A stretch of DNA of 64,000 nt from Saprospiraceae bacterium (GTDB lineage Bacteria; Bacteroidota; Bacteroidia; Chitinophagales; Saprospiraceae). Shown here piece after piece: positions 27,601 through 33,913 of this stretch (the first letter of the stretch is position 1; the number at the start of each line of letters is the position of its first letter). The stretch lies in the NCBI GenBank assembly GCA_013360405.1, contig JABWBR010000016.1, positions 1 through 64,000 on the forward strand, written 5' to 3'. The notes under the pieces are model-generated. The model worked only from the letters and a program-made list of their open reading frames with translations, had not been told where the DNA came from and searched no databases. The position numbers were made by a program, and so were the translations under genes.

Positions 27601-30110
27601 ATTGGAATATAGACGCCCTCGATGGCACGGAAGATCCTGTCTCCCTGGCAGCGGGCACTTATGCGGTAACAGTATCTGATGCTGCGGGTTGTAGCGCTAC
27701 GACTTCTGTAACATTGATCGAACCTCCGGTGCTTATTTTGTCCTGTGCGCAAGTAAGTGACGTTACTACCGTAAACGGGACGGATGGCTCCGGTACAGTT
27801 ACCTTCAGTGGCGGCACAGCGCCGTACACCATCAGTTGGAGCGGCCCTGTCTCCGGTAGTCAGACTTCTGCCTCGGCTGCCACTTTGTCTATACTATCGC
27901 TGGCTGTTGGCACTTACAACCTTACCCTGCTCGATGCCAATGGCTGTTCGCATACCTGCTCCTTCACTATTGACGGCCCCGTATGCGCTATAACGGTGGC
28001 CCTGACACCAACCAATGAATCCTGCGCCGGCAGTACCGACGGCGCCATCGACCTCACTGTCAATGGCGGTATTGGCGCACTTACCTACGATTGGAATGTG
28101 AATGCCCTCGACGGAACAGAAGATCCAACAGGATTAGCGCCGAACAATTATGTAGTTATCGTTACTGATGCAGCAGGTTGTTCCGCATCGGGTATCGCAA
28201 CCGTAGCCCCCGGCTCTGCTTTGCCTTCGGCCACCATAAGCAGCGGCGGCGCCATTTGCGAGGATGATTGTTTTGATTTTACCATAACATTGACCGGTAC
28301 GCCGCCATTTGCGGTCGATTATACCCTCGATTCCGGCGCCGGCCCCCAGCCTTTAAGTACGGTCATCAATGCAAACAGTGGAACTGTTACGATTTGTCCG
28401 GCAACGTTGGGTATCACCAGTGGTCAAATTGCGCTCGCCCTGACCAACATTAGCGATGCGAATTGCCAAAACACCTTAAACAGTAGCGTTGTTTTGCAAG
28501 TCAGCCCGCACGTGACTACCAATCTCAACCAGACTTTATGTAGCGGGGAGAGCCTCGTCGTCAACGGCCAAACCTTTAATGAGGCCAATCCCGCCGGCAC
28601 GGAAATCCTGAGCGGCGCCAACGGCTGCGACAGTACCGTGGTAGTCAATCTCAGTTTTCTGCCCAATTCAGCTTCCTCGCTCAATTCCACCTTGTGTTTT
28701 GGCGAAAGCCTAATAGTAGGAGGCCAAACCTTTAATGCCGCCAATCCGGTGGGTACGGTCGTATTGGACAATGCCAGTGCTACGGGTTGCGATAGTACCA
28801 TAAACGTAGCCTTACAGTTTTTGCCGCAACTGACCGCCTCGCTCGAAGGCGGTGGCGCCGTATGTGCCGGTACGCCGACGCAAATCACCTTCCGCTTTAC
28901 GGGGGGTAGTGTTTTTGATGTGACATACGCTGAGGGAGCAACCACACAATCATTGAACGATATCGGCGATGGGTTCACCCTTACGGTAAACCCATCGGTT
29001 ACGACGGCGTATAGCATCCTGACTGCTACATCTGAAGGTAATAGTTGTCCGGTCACCATCGGTGGACCGGTCACCGTACAGGTAAGTTCGTTGGGGGTAC
29101 AAGCGCAAGTTACCAGTAATTTCGACGGCTTTGGCGTGAGCTGCGCCGGCAACACCGACGGCGTCGTATCGGCTACGGCGAGCGGAGGTATAACACCGCT
29201 ATCGTATCAATGGAATAACGGCGCCATAACGCCCATGCTCAGTGGGGTAGGGGCGGGCAGTTATGCGGTGACCATCACCGATGCTGCGGGTTGCTCGGGG
29301 TCGGCCACGGTTACGCTGACAGAGCCTGAGGCCATCACCTTAAAAACCGACAGTCAGTCGCCTCCTTGTTTTGGCGACTTGCTGGGCGCTATTTTGCTGG
29401 AAGAATTGAACGGCGGCGCGGCGCCTTATGCGTATTCGCTCGACGGGCAGTCCTACCAGGGACTTGCCGGTACGCCCTTTGCCATCCCCAACCTACCCGC
29501 GGGCAGCTACACCCTTTATGTGCGCGACGCCAACAGCTGCACCGTAGAAGTGGATGTAGTGATACCCACCCCCCAGGAATTGGTGATAGACCTGGGCCCG
29601 GACCAGACTATCCGCCTGGGCGACAGTATCTTGCTCGACCCCGTGCTCAGCTTTACGGCTGCAACTTTCACCTGGACGCCCCGCACTGATTTGACCGATT
29701 CTGTGTCTTTGGCGACCTATGCGGGACCGATACTCACCACCACCTACACCCTCACGGCAAGTGATGAAAATGGTTGTCAGGCAGAAGATGCCATCACCAT
29801 CTTTATCGATAAAAAGCGCAGGGTATACGTACCGAACGCCTTTTCGCCCGACGACGACGGTATCAACGATTATATCACCGTCTATGCCGATACGGATGTG
29901 GTGGCGGTGAAATCATTCCGCATCTTCGACCGCTGGGGCAACCTGTTGTTTTTCAACGGACCCTTCCAGCCCAATATTGAATCGTATGGCTGGGACGGCG
30001 AATTTAAGGGCAAACCCATGAATGCCGGGGTGTACGTGTATTTTGCGGAAATAGAATTTGCCGACGGCCAGGTGGAGACGTTTAAGGGCGATGTGTCGTT
30101 GCTGAGGTAA
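21657..30110 (+). CDS. giant repeat adhesin with two repeat classes and type B sorting domain
   Basis: 2817 residues. In order: a signal peptide (1-22); a beta-sandwich module (23-205, EDFSSYPNGT to YFIDNIIVNN) like those in carbohydrate-binding or MAM-type domains; and an Ig-like repeat (210-285). Next come ten repeats of ~84 residues (285-1130), each with C-x(6-10)-FNLT and NWYTN-x-TVYATV. Alternating SprB-type pairs then fill ~1135-2190; even members begin LSCxxLNPVSxxGxxDG. Two short GE(S)LxVxGQTFNxANP repeats (~2290-2390), further SprB units and a C-terminal type B domain (PNAFSPDDDGIND) follow. Expected role: cell-surface adhesin or gliding track protein exported by the type IX system. 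The first ~1.1 kb is far more AT-rich than the rest. The stop codon lies in a GGTAACGGCC repeat. Confidence 0.93.
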   Translation: MRNQFFFAILFISMIPCAAFGQVIWSEDFSSYPNGTNTSANWNTNWNDCDDATLNMGQNWWGVFNGEFRVNDIEGFNCTLNNGGFGGNNQNTLTTVSINIAPYACVSVSVSIRSVGTFECSFPGGPVSDPVGAYNDHDQLTVEYSIDGGSWVLFPVNGYICGNTGLPATAMANNLAGSTIQIRITAGNQANGEEYFIDNIIVNNISTTPNLTPIPSLCSNASPVSLNPVQSGISGTWSGPGVISNMFNPAVAGPGSHQLTFIPNLGQCANPNTLSVNVNPAPVANPAGPLNLCDNGSGQGTFNLTSLNAAVSGGIGTVNWWTNMAATNPVPTPATYLSGASTVYATVTNAGCTSLSVPVALTITPAPAANTAPPQFACANAMGVGTFNLTSLNNTISGGVGTVSWWTNSTATMPIATPGAYTTNATVIVYANVTSGGCTSPTVGVQLNVTPTPTANPAGPLSACATSGNQASFNLTSLNNTINNTPGTTINWYTDVGATNAIGTPASFTSVSTTVYATAANMFCASAPIPVQLVVNPTPTPNPAGPLTACSTGAQATFNLTSLNATISGGAATVNWYSNAAGTIPIANPANFLSGSATVYATVESGPCESGTIPVQLTVNPAPTANPTTFDACVVTLIPPNIQYDLPGTEAVINGGTGLPVNWYADAAGTNVIDIEDILTLPGTVYATVDNGTCESATVPIPVNIEFAPSASPATATACAGPGGTATFNLTTLNSQINNTPGLTITFYTNSGATNPVPNPTAFTTGSATVYAVVSTANGCGSNPVPVTLTVTPLPAANTASAQACDNGSGQGAFNLTTLNGTVSGGVGTVSWFTNSAGTNPIANPVAYTSGTATVYATVTNNGCTSPTAAVTLTVLTAPPAFSASLGACESAGGQAIFNLTTANSTITGGGSGTVNWFTNANGTGPIATPATYLSGTTTVFAQVSLGACNSVVVPVSLTVTPAPTAISPPAMQQCATAGNQATFNLTTQNSIVNAGSGLTVTWYTNAAATNQVPNPAAYTTGSTTVYATVTNGNCSSAPVALTLTVLAAPIATPTSLSACSTTGNQAVFNLTSANAAVSGGAGTVGWFLNAAGTNPVANPAAFTSASITVYANVSNGVCTSATVPVMLTVNSRPSVSIALANDLDCSGDSNASLSVDVSSGTVPFVFDWNNNALDGIEDPTGLAAGNYSLTVVDANNCQGTANLNITDPAPLTLSCEELNPVSGPGNSDGAAEITFSGGTAPYTLSWSGPGSGSQPQAMPGVATINGLDAGTYDLTITDFNGCEETCSFTINDANCTIGVSLTSDNPTCSDSDDGSINLTVSGGIAPFNFDWNDNTLDGTEDPSNLSPGIYAVTVTAADGCTATGLDTLVGAPAFLLECSQLNPVSATGAEDGAASIVIGGGVAPYILLWSGPEMGGQNENMADTVVLDNLLAGVYNLTLADANGCEAVCSFTIGEPCGINASADVVNPSCSGEADGSIDLSITGGLMPYTIDWNVDSLDTIEDPGSLAAGTYLVTVTDAGACVDTLSITLSEPALLELACALLDSVSTVGGNDGRITVTSTGGVLPYTLSWGGPSTDTLVINIAGVDTISGLSAGLYALLLTDANGCTTTCAVSIGEPLCTVSLNAVVTPINCNGNAEGAITLTLNGGTAPISYDWNLDALDGDSAPDSLGAGTYIVVITDAINCVLTDTVDITEPAAIVLNCAETSPVSGPGVTDGVATVDVQGGIFPYTLILSGPSADTIAVDTAGVVTLSNLGGGLYTVVLIDSLGCEADCQFAINVSGCNLNVSLSVTDPLCNGSNDGVITATSSGAAAPLAFDWNDDTYDGQSSLSGLAPGYYAVTVTDNLGCLAVADTMLNEPEALIVSCAEYLPVSTIGGTDGAMQFSSSGGTVPLQVNISGPVSVTIMQSTNETIIVPDLSAGDYVISIADANGCQDSCSFTITEPICNINLAISGSDLLCNGDNSGAIDLTVNGGLAPLTFDWNIDALDGTEDPVSLAAGTYAVTVSDAAGCSATTSVTLIEPPVLILSCAQVSDVTTVNGTDGSGTVTFSGGTAPYTISWSGPVSGSQTSASAATLSILSLAVGTYNLTLLDANGCSHTCSFTIDGPVCAITVALTPTNESCAGSTDGAIDLTVNGGIGALTYDWNVNALDGTEDPTGLAPNNYVVIVTDAAGCSASGIATVAPGSALPSATISSGGAICEDDCFDFTITLTGTPPFAVDYTLDSGAGPQPLSTVINANSGTVTICPATLGITSGQIALALTNISDANCQNTLNSSVVLQVSPHVTTNLNQTLCSGESLVVNGQTFNEANPAGTEILSGANGCDSTVVVNLSFLPNSASSLNSTLCFGESLIVGGQTFNAANPVGTVVLDNASATGCDSTINVALQFLPQLTASLEGGGAVCAGTPTQITFRFTGGSVFDVTYAEGATTQSLNDIGDGFTLTVNPSVTTAYSILTATSEGNSCPVTIGGPVTVQVSSLGVQAQVTSNFDGFGVSCAGNTDGVVSATASGGITPLSYQWNNGAITPMLSGVGAGSYAVTITDAAGCSGSATVTLTEPEAITLKTDSQSPPCFGDLLGAILLEELNGGAAPYAYSLDGQSYQGLAGTPFAIPNLPAGSYTLYVRDANSCTVEVDVVIPTPQELVIDLGPDQTIRLGDSILLDPVLSFTAATFTWTPRTDLTDSVSLATYAGPILTTTYTLTASDENGCQAEDAITIFIDKKRRVYVPNAFSPDDDGINDYITVYADTDVVAVKSFRIFDRWGNLLFFNGPFQPNIESYGWDGEFKGKPMNAGVYVYFAEIEFADGQVETFKGDVSLLR

Positions 30111-30172
30111 CGGCCACGTAGGGTGAACGTTTACCGTTCACCGCCCCGGTGGTGACAAGGTGACAAGGTGAC
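30110..30172 (+). repeat. GGTGAACG hairpin plus GGTGACAA tandem repeat
   Basis: An 8-bp stem GGTGAACG/CGTTCACC (30122-30129 with 30135-30142, loop TTTAC) is followed by three copies of GGTGACAA. The 57 bases from 30110 to 30166 recur at 55310-55366 with a single mismatch. Confidence 0.85.
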
Positions 30173-30195
30173 AATTTTAGTAACAATAAAACGAC

Positions 30196-30921
30196 ATGTC
30201 AACAAAAATAGACTGGCGCAGGTATGTCGTTTGGCTGGGGCTTTTCGGGGCTTTGCAATTTTTTGTATTCAGCACCCTGGCCATGCGTTATTATCCCGGG
30301 GGTACGTTGCACGACAGAGGTACCGAGGGATATTCGTTTTTGTACAATTATTTCAGCGACCTGGGCCGCACCATGAGTTGGAGCGGCGAACTCAATACCT
30401 GGAGTAATCTGTATTTTGGGAGTAGTCTTACCCTGGCCGGCCTTTGCCTGACGGTCTTTTTTGTCGGCTTGCCCACCTTGTTTAAAACCGATGACGGGCG
30501 TTTTTTCGCTGTGCTGGCCGCCCTGTCGGGGGTAGTCGCTGCGCTTTGTTACATCGGCATCGCCCAGACTCCCCTCGACGTCAACTACTTTCGACATACC
30601 TTATTTGTCAGGGCGGGGTTTATTGCCTTTTTGGGCATGAGTGTGGCTTACGGCCTGGCCATAGGCAACGAACCCCACTATCCCAATAGGTATGCCGGCG
30701 CTTTTCTGGCCTTTGGCGCATTATTAGCCATACAGATTACCATCATGATATTCGGCCCCCGGTCGTGGACTTCGCCGCATGCTTTGTTTTTGCAGGCCAG
30801 CGCCCAAAAAGTGGTAGTTTATGCCGAATTGTTGTGCATGAGCTATCAGTGCGTGGGGGCGTTGAGGGTGCTGGGGCGGGGGACTAGGCGACTTGGCGAG
30901 GGGGCGACTTTGCGATTGTAA
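30196..30921 (+). CDS. integral membrane protein (DUF998-like)
   Basis: 241 residues with about six hydrophobic segments, starting with WLGLFGALQFFVFSTLAMRYYPGG. The FSDLGRT block after the first segment, and the loop order, recall the DUF998 family of bacterial membrane proteins of unknown function. That assignment is tentative. The last ~14 residues (GTRRLGEGATLRL) are encoded by a GACT-type repeat shared with the downstream spacer, so the natural C-terminus was probably replaced or extended. It lies 85 bp behind the adhesin on the same strand, but there is no sign of a functional link. Confidence 0.7.
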   Translation: MSTKIDWRRYVVWLGLFGALQFFVFSTLAMRYYPGGTLHDRGTEGYSFLYNYFSDLGRTMSWSGELNTWSNLYFGSSLTLAGLCLTVFFVGLPTLFKTDDGRFFAVLAALSGVVAALCYIGIAQTPLDVNYFRHTLFVRAGFIAFLGMSVAYGLAIGNEPHYPNRYAGAFLAFGALLAIQITIMIFGPRSWTSPHALFLQASAQKVVVYAELLCMSYQCVGALRVLGRGTRRLGEGATLRL

Positions 30922-30968
30922 GTATACTATGCACTTAGAGTCGCAAAGTCTCATAGTCCCATAGTCGC
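30890..30968. repeat. GACT-rich inverted repeat between convergent genes
   Basis: GACTTTGCGA at 30906-30915 is matched by its complement TCGCAAAGTC at 30941-30950. Both arms are flanked by related GACTNGG/GACTATG units. The left arm overlaps the 3' coding end of the membrane protein gene, and the right arm begins just after the stop of the TPR gene. Confidence 0.75.
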
Positions 30969-30969
30969 G

Positions 30970-31722
30970 TTATTTCCCCTCGATAGCCTTCAGCAACTTT
31001 TGAGCGTCCTTATAATATGTATTGTCTGTTGGAATTTGGGTAAGCCTTTGGCGGCAGGCGTTATAGCTGTTTTCGCGCAAGTGGGCCAGGGCTAAAAACC
31101 AATTGGCGTCGGTGGCAAAAGCGGAGCCGCTATCGGCGAAATTAGTCAGTACTTGTCGGGCATACCCGGTATTGCCGAGTTCCATCTGGCACAACGCCAA
31201 ATAATAACGCACTTCGATATTATTCGGGTCGTCGTTTTGCAGGTAATTGGAAAAAATAGTAAGTGCCTGGTCGTATTTGCCGGCATTAAACAAATCGGCG
31301 GCGTCCGTCAGGCGATTATTCTCGGTTTCTGAGCCTTTGAGGGTTAGCTCGGCGTCAGGAAATTCGCGAAAGCGTTTGTAGAGATCTTTTTCCGGCATCA
31401 GAAACATCACGGCAAGCACCACGGCGGCGGCTACGCCGGCCACGGCCAGCCAGATGTTAAGTGAGAAGCGGCGAGGCGACCCCGAATTGGAGTCGGAAGC
31501 GTTAAAATAATTTTTTCCCATGAGTTGTAATTGAGTTTCGAGTTGTTTGTCGGCTTTTTCCTGGGCTGAACGGCGAGACACGGCAAGGCGGATTTGCTGG
31601 TACAATTGAAATTCCTCGGCAATGATGGGATCGTTTTTAATCAACACATCCATCTCCAGCCTTTCCTGGGGGCTCATTTCCTGTTCCAGATATCGTTCAA
31701 ATTGATCGTATAGTTCGTCCAT
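30970..31722 (-). CDS. anti-sigma-like membrane protein with TPR repeats
   Basis: 250 residues. The N-terminal ~70 residues are charged and helical (DELYDQFERYLEQEMSPQE), like the cytoplasmic part of anti-sigma factors. One membrane segment (about 87-108, IWLAVAGVAAAVVLAVMFLM) follows. The C-terminal ~140 residues outside are TPR-like helical pairs (DLFNAGKYDQALTIFSNYL, VRYYLALCQMELGNTGYARQVL). The start codon overlaps the sigma factor stop as TGATG, so translation is probably coupled. The arrangement suggests it holds the neighbouring sigma factor at the membrane, with the periplasmic TPR as sensor. No zinc-binding HxxxCxxC is visible, so that role is inference. Confidence 0.8.
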   Translation of the reverse strand: MDELYDQFERYLEQEMSPQERLEMDVLIKNDPIIAEEFQLYQQIRLAVSRRSAQEKADKQLETQLQLMGKNYFNASDSNSGSPRRFSLNIWLAVAGVAAAVVLAVMFLMPEKDLYKRFREFPDAELTLKGSETENNRLTDAADLFNAGKYDQALTIFSNYLQNDDPNNIEVRYYLALCQMELGNTGYARQVLTNFADSGSAFATDANWFLALAHLRENSYNACRQRLTQIPTDNTYYKDAQKLLKAIEGK

Positions 31723-32312
31723 CAGCCCTTCATTTGAGATTGCAACAGTGCGAATTCGCGCGAAGTTTTAATTAAAAACATCAATCTGTCTATACACTCT
31801 GTTTTTTTCTTTCGCGCATAGCCATAAGTTACGCCCAGAAGGGAGGCTACTTGTTCCATATTGTGGCTGCCTGCCCACGAAAGGCGCAGCAATTTTTGGC
31901 AGCGCTCGCCCAGTAGTTTGAATTTCTCCCAAAACAATTGCTCGCGCTCTTCCTGAAGGAGCAGATTGTCAGCTTGTGCGATATCCTGCCTTTCGTAAGT
32001 ATATCCATCCTCCTCCACAATTGTTACCGCTTCGCGTTTGCGCTTGCGCAATTCGTTGAGCCATTTGCCGCGAACGACCAGAAAGAGGTAGGCGCCGAAG
32101 GGACAGCTGAGCGCCAGGGCTTTTTCGCGTGCCTGGCGGGTGATAATCATGAGGGCCTCCTGCATCATATCGCGGGCATCGTCTTCCGAACCGCTGTTTT
32201 TTAACACAAACCGTCTTACTTCGCCCGCAAAGCGCCGGTAAATCTCGCTGATCCCCGCGTGATCGCCTTGTAAAAGGGCTTCGATGAATTGCTGGTCCTC
32301 ATGGATATGCAT
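31722..32312 (-). CDS. ECF-type RNA polymerase sigma factor
   Basis: 196 residues. Region 2 is visible in the first half (YRRFAGEVRRFVLKNSGSEDDARDMMQEALMII), with a following basic linker (WLNELRKRKRE). Region 4 lies in the second half (GERCQKLLRLSWAGSHNMEQVASLLGVTYGYARKKKTECIDRL, a helix-turn-helix). Extracytoplasmic-function sigma factors direct a small regulon, usually for envelope stress or nutrient uptake. It is co-transcribed and overlaps with the TPR membrane protein, the likely regulator. No SusC/SusD genes are adjacent, so this is not an obvious polysaccharide-uptake switch. Confidence 0.88.
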   Translation of the reverse strand: MHIHEDQQFIEALLQGDHAGISEIYRRFAGEVRRFVLKNSGSEDDARDMMQEALMIITRQAREKALALSCPFGAYLFLVVRGKWLNELRKRKREAVTIVEEDGYTYERQDIAQADNLLLQEEREQLFWEKFKLLGERCQKLLRLSWAGSHNMEQVASLLGVTYGYARKKKTECIDRLMFLIKTSREFALLQSQMKG

Positions 32313-32370
32313 GAAAGGTCGACTTTGCGGCTAAAATAGGAAAATATAGGGATTATTGGCATGTGAGCTG

Positions 32371-33078
32371 CTAAAGTTCGGGCAGCACGATCTGATACCC
32401 TTCGCCATGTACATTGAGAATTTCGATGCGCGGGTCTTCGCGCAGATAATGGCGCAGCTTGCTTACATAGACATTGAGGCTTCGACCGCGCAGATAATCG
32501 TCGTCCTGCCAGATCCGGCGAAGAGTGGCGTTGCGTTCGATGACGCCATTGGGGGACTGGCAAAAATACTCGAGCAGTCGGGCTTCTATGGCGGTCAATT
32601 TTGCCATCGTGTGCCCATCGAGCATCAATTCGCGGGTTTGGGGCGTAAACCGGTACCTGCCCAGCGTATATATCTTGGATTCGCGTTGGCGCAGTTGCTC
32701 TTCATGCGTACCCGAGCGGCGAAAAATAGCCAGCATGCGCAGCCACAACTCCTCCATGCTAAAGGGTTTGGTCACGTAGTCGTCGGCGCCGAGATGAAAA
32801 CCTTCCAGGCGGTTTTCTTTTTCAGTAGCGCCGGTGAGAAAAATGATGGGAATGGATGCATTAATCGACCGGATGTCGCGGGCAAGATCAAATCCGTTTT
32901 TGATGGGCATTTTGACGTCGAGGATGCACATGTGAAAGGACTGGGTGCGGAAAACCCGCCATGCCTCGTCGGCGTTGTGTAGTAAAGTGACCTTCACACC
33001 TTTGGATTCAAGGTATTCCTGGGTGAGCGTGCTAAATGCCCGGTCGTCATCTACAAAGAGTATATGCTGTTTTGTCAT
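32371..33078 (-). CDS. OmpR-family response regulator
   Basis: 235 residues. Receiver domain 1-120 with the phosphorylation site D54 (CILDVKMP), acidic pocket D10-D12 (FVDDDR), T82 (LTGATE) and K104 (YVTKPF). A winged-helix effector domain occupies about 135-235 (LTAIEARLLEYFCQSPNGVIERNATLRRIWQDDDYLRGRSLNVYVSKLRHYL). It should bind DNA as a dimer after phosphorylation. No histidine kinase gene is adjacent, so it is an orphan in this window. It lies upstream of the sigma factor on the same strand with a 58-bp gap. Confidence 0.93.
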   Translation of the reverse strand: MTKQHILFVDDDRAFSTLTQEYLESKGVKVTLLHNADEAWRVFRTQSFHMCILDVKMPIKNGFDLARDIRSINASIPIIFLTGATEKENRLEGFHLGADDYVTKPFSMEELWLRMLAIFRRSGTHEEQLRQRESKIYTLGRYRFTPQTRELMLDGHTMAKLTAIEARLLEYFCQSPNGVIERNATLRRIWQDDDYLRGRSLNVYVSKLRHYLREDPRIEILNVHGEGYQIVLPEL

Positions 33079-33098
33079 TGGATGTGGAGTTTAGTGTT

Positions 33099-33106
33099 CA
33101 AATTTA
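33099..33106 (-). promoter_or_regulatory. -7 box of the response regulator gene
   Basis: The minus strand reads TAAATTTG, a full match to TAnnTTTG, about 20 bases upstream of the start codon. The -33 region is weak. Confidence 0.45.
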
Positions 33107-33120
33107 TGAAAAATAGCTGT

Positions 33121-33180
33121 CAGCAATCAGGTCTTAGCAGTTAGCGCTAAGCCCTGATTGCTAAGACCTGACTGCTAAGC
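33121..33180. repeat. CAGGTCTTAGC/GCTAAGACCTG hairpin
   Basis: CAGCAATCAGGTCTTAGCAG is followed by a short loop region and GCTAAGACCTGACTGCT, giving a long imperfect stem. A closely related hairpin is at 36421-36506. Confidence 0.75.
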
Positions 33181-33231
33181 TTGCTTTTTCGCTCAGAACT
33201 CCCTACCTTTCATCTACACAACGATTGGTCT

Positions 33232-33819
33232 ATGAAGCGATTGTACACCCTCTTACTTGCCATCCTGATATGCGGTGCGGCTAGTGCCGGCACCTTCCAG
33301 GGCTACTTGATTACCAAAAACGGGTACCGGCTCACGGGGCGCATCGGCGCCATCTTTTATGCCGAAAGAACGAGTAGCGTCATATTTATCAACGATTTTG
33401 GCACCTTTTATGATATACATCCGGCGCTGGTACGCGGTTTTGTGATAGAAAAAGACAATCATAAGATCGTATATCTCAGTAAAATGCATCGCAGGGGTTG
33501 GGCGTTTCTGCGGGTATTGTACCACGGCGAACAAATGAAATTATATCAGGCGCCCGAAGAAAAAACCGTTTTACAACTTAGCGGTAATCTGATACAGCAA
33601 TCAACCTTTAAAACGGAAGAATACTGGGTGGAGATAGCCGACCGGCAGGTGTACCGGTTAAATAAATTGAGTTTTAAACGCAAATTCCGACGGCTGGTAG
33701 AAAACAACGCGCCCGAATTGGCCGCCAAAATCGGCAAAAAAGGGTACCAGTTTAAAGACCTGCTCAAGGTAGTGGAAGAATACAACAAAACCGCCATTGC
33801 CAATGTGTGGTCTTTGTAG
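33232..33819 (+). CDS. hypothetical secreted protein
   Basis: 195 residues from ATG 33232, which gives a clear signal peptide (MKRLYTLLLAILICGAASA); an in-frame start at 33181 would bury it. The mature part begins GTFQGYLITKNGYRLTG and contains predicted beta-strands (TVLQLSGNLIQQSTFK, EYWVEIADRQVYRLN), then a basic C-terminal helical part (KLSFKRKFRRLVENN, KGYQFKDLLKVVEEYN). No domain was recognised. A periplasmic or surface location is likely. A PIG-L gene with its own promoter follows. Confidence 0.75.
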   Translation: MKRLYTLLLAILICGAASAGTFQGYLITKNGYRLTGRIGAIFYAERTSSVIFINDFGTFYDIHPALVRGFVIEKDNHKIVYLSKMHRRGWAFLRVLYHGEQMKLYQAPEEKTVLQLSGNLIQQSTFKTEEYWVEIADRQVYRLNKLSFKRKFRRLVENNAPELAAKIGKKGYQFKDLLKVVEEYNKTAIANVWSL

Positions 33820-33833
33820 CTGTTCAGCCCCCT

Positions 33834-33865
33834 ATTGAATTTGTGCTTTTTGCGCCTTATTTTTG
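33834..33865 (+). promoter_or_regulatory. promoter of the PIG-L deacetylase gene
   Basis: ATTG (33834-33837), 20 bases, then TATTTTTG (33858-33865). This fits the Bacteroidota -33/-7 pattern well and places the transcript start near 33872, about 40 bases before the ATG at 33914. Confidence 0.65.
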
Positions 33866-33913
33866 GGGGCTTGCTAAATAATCTGATCACGCACACCGTA
33901 ATTGACTTTATTT

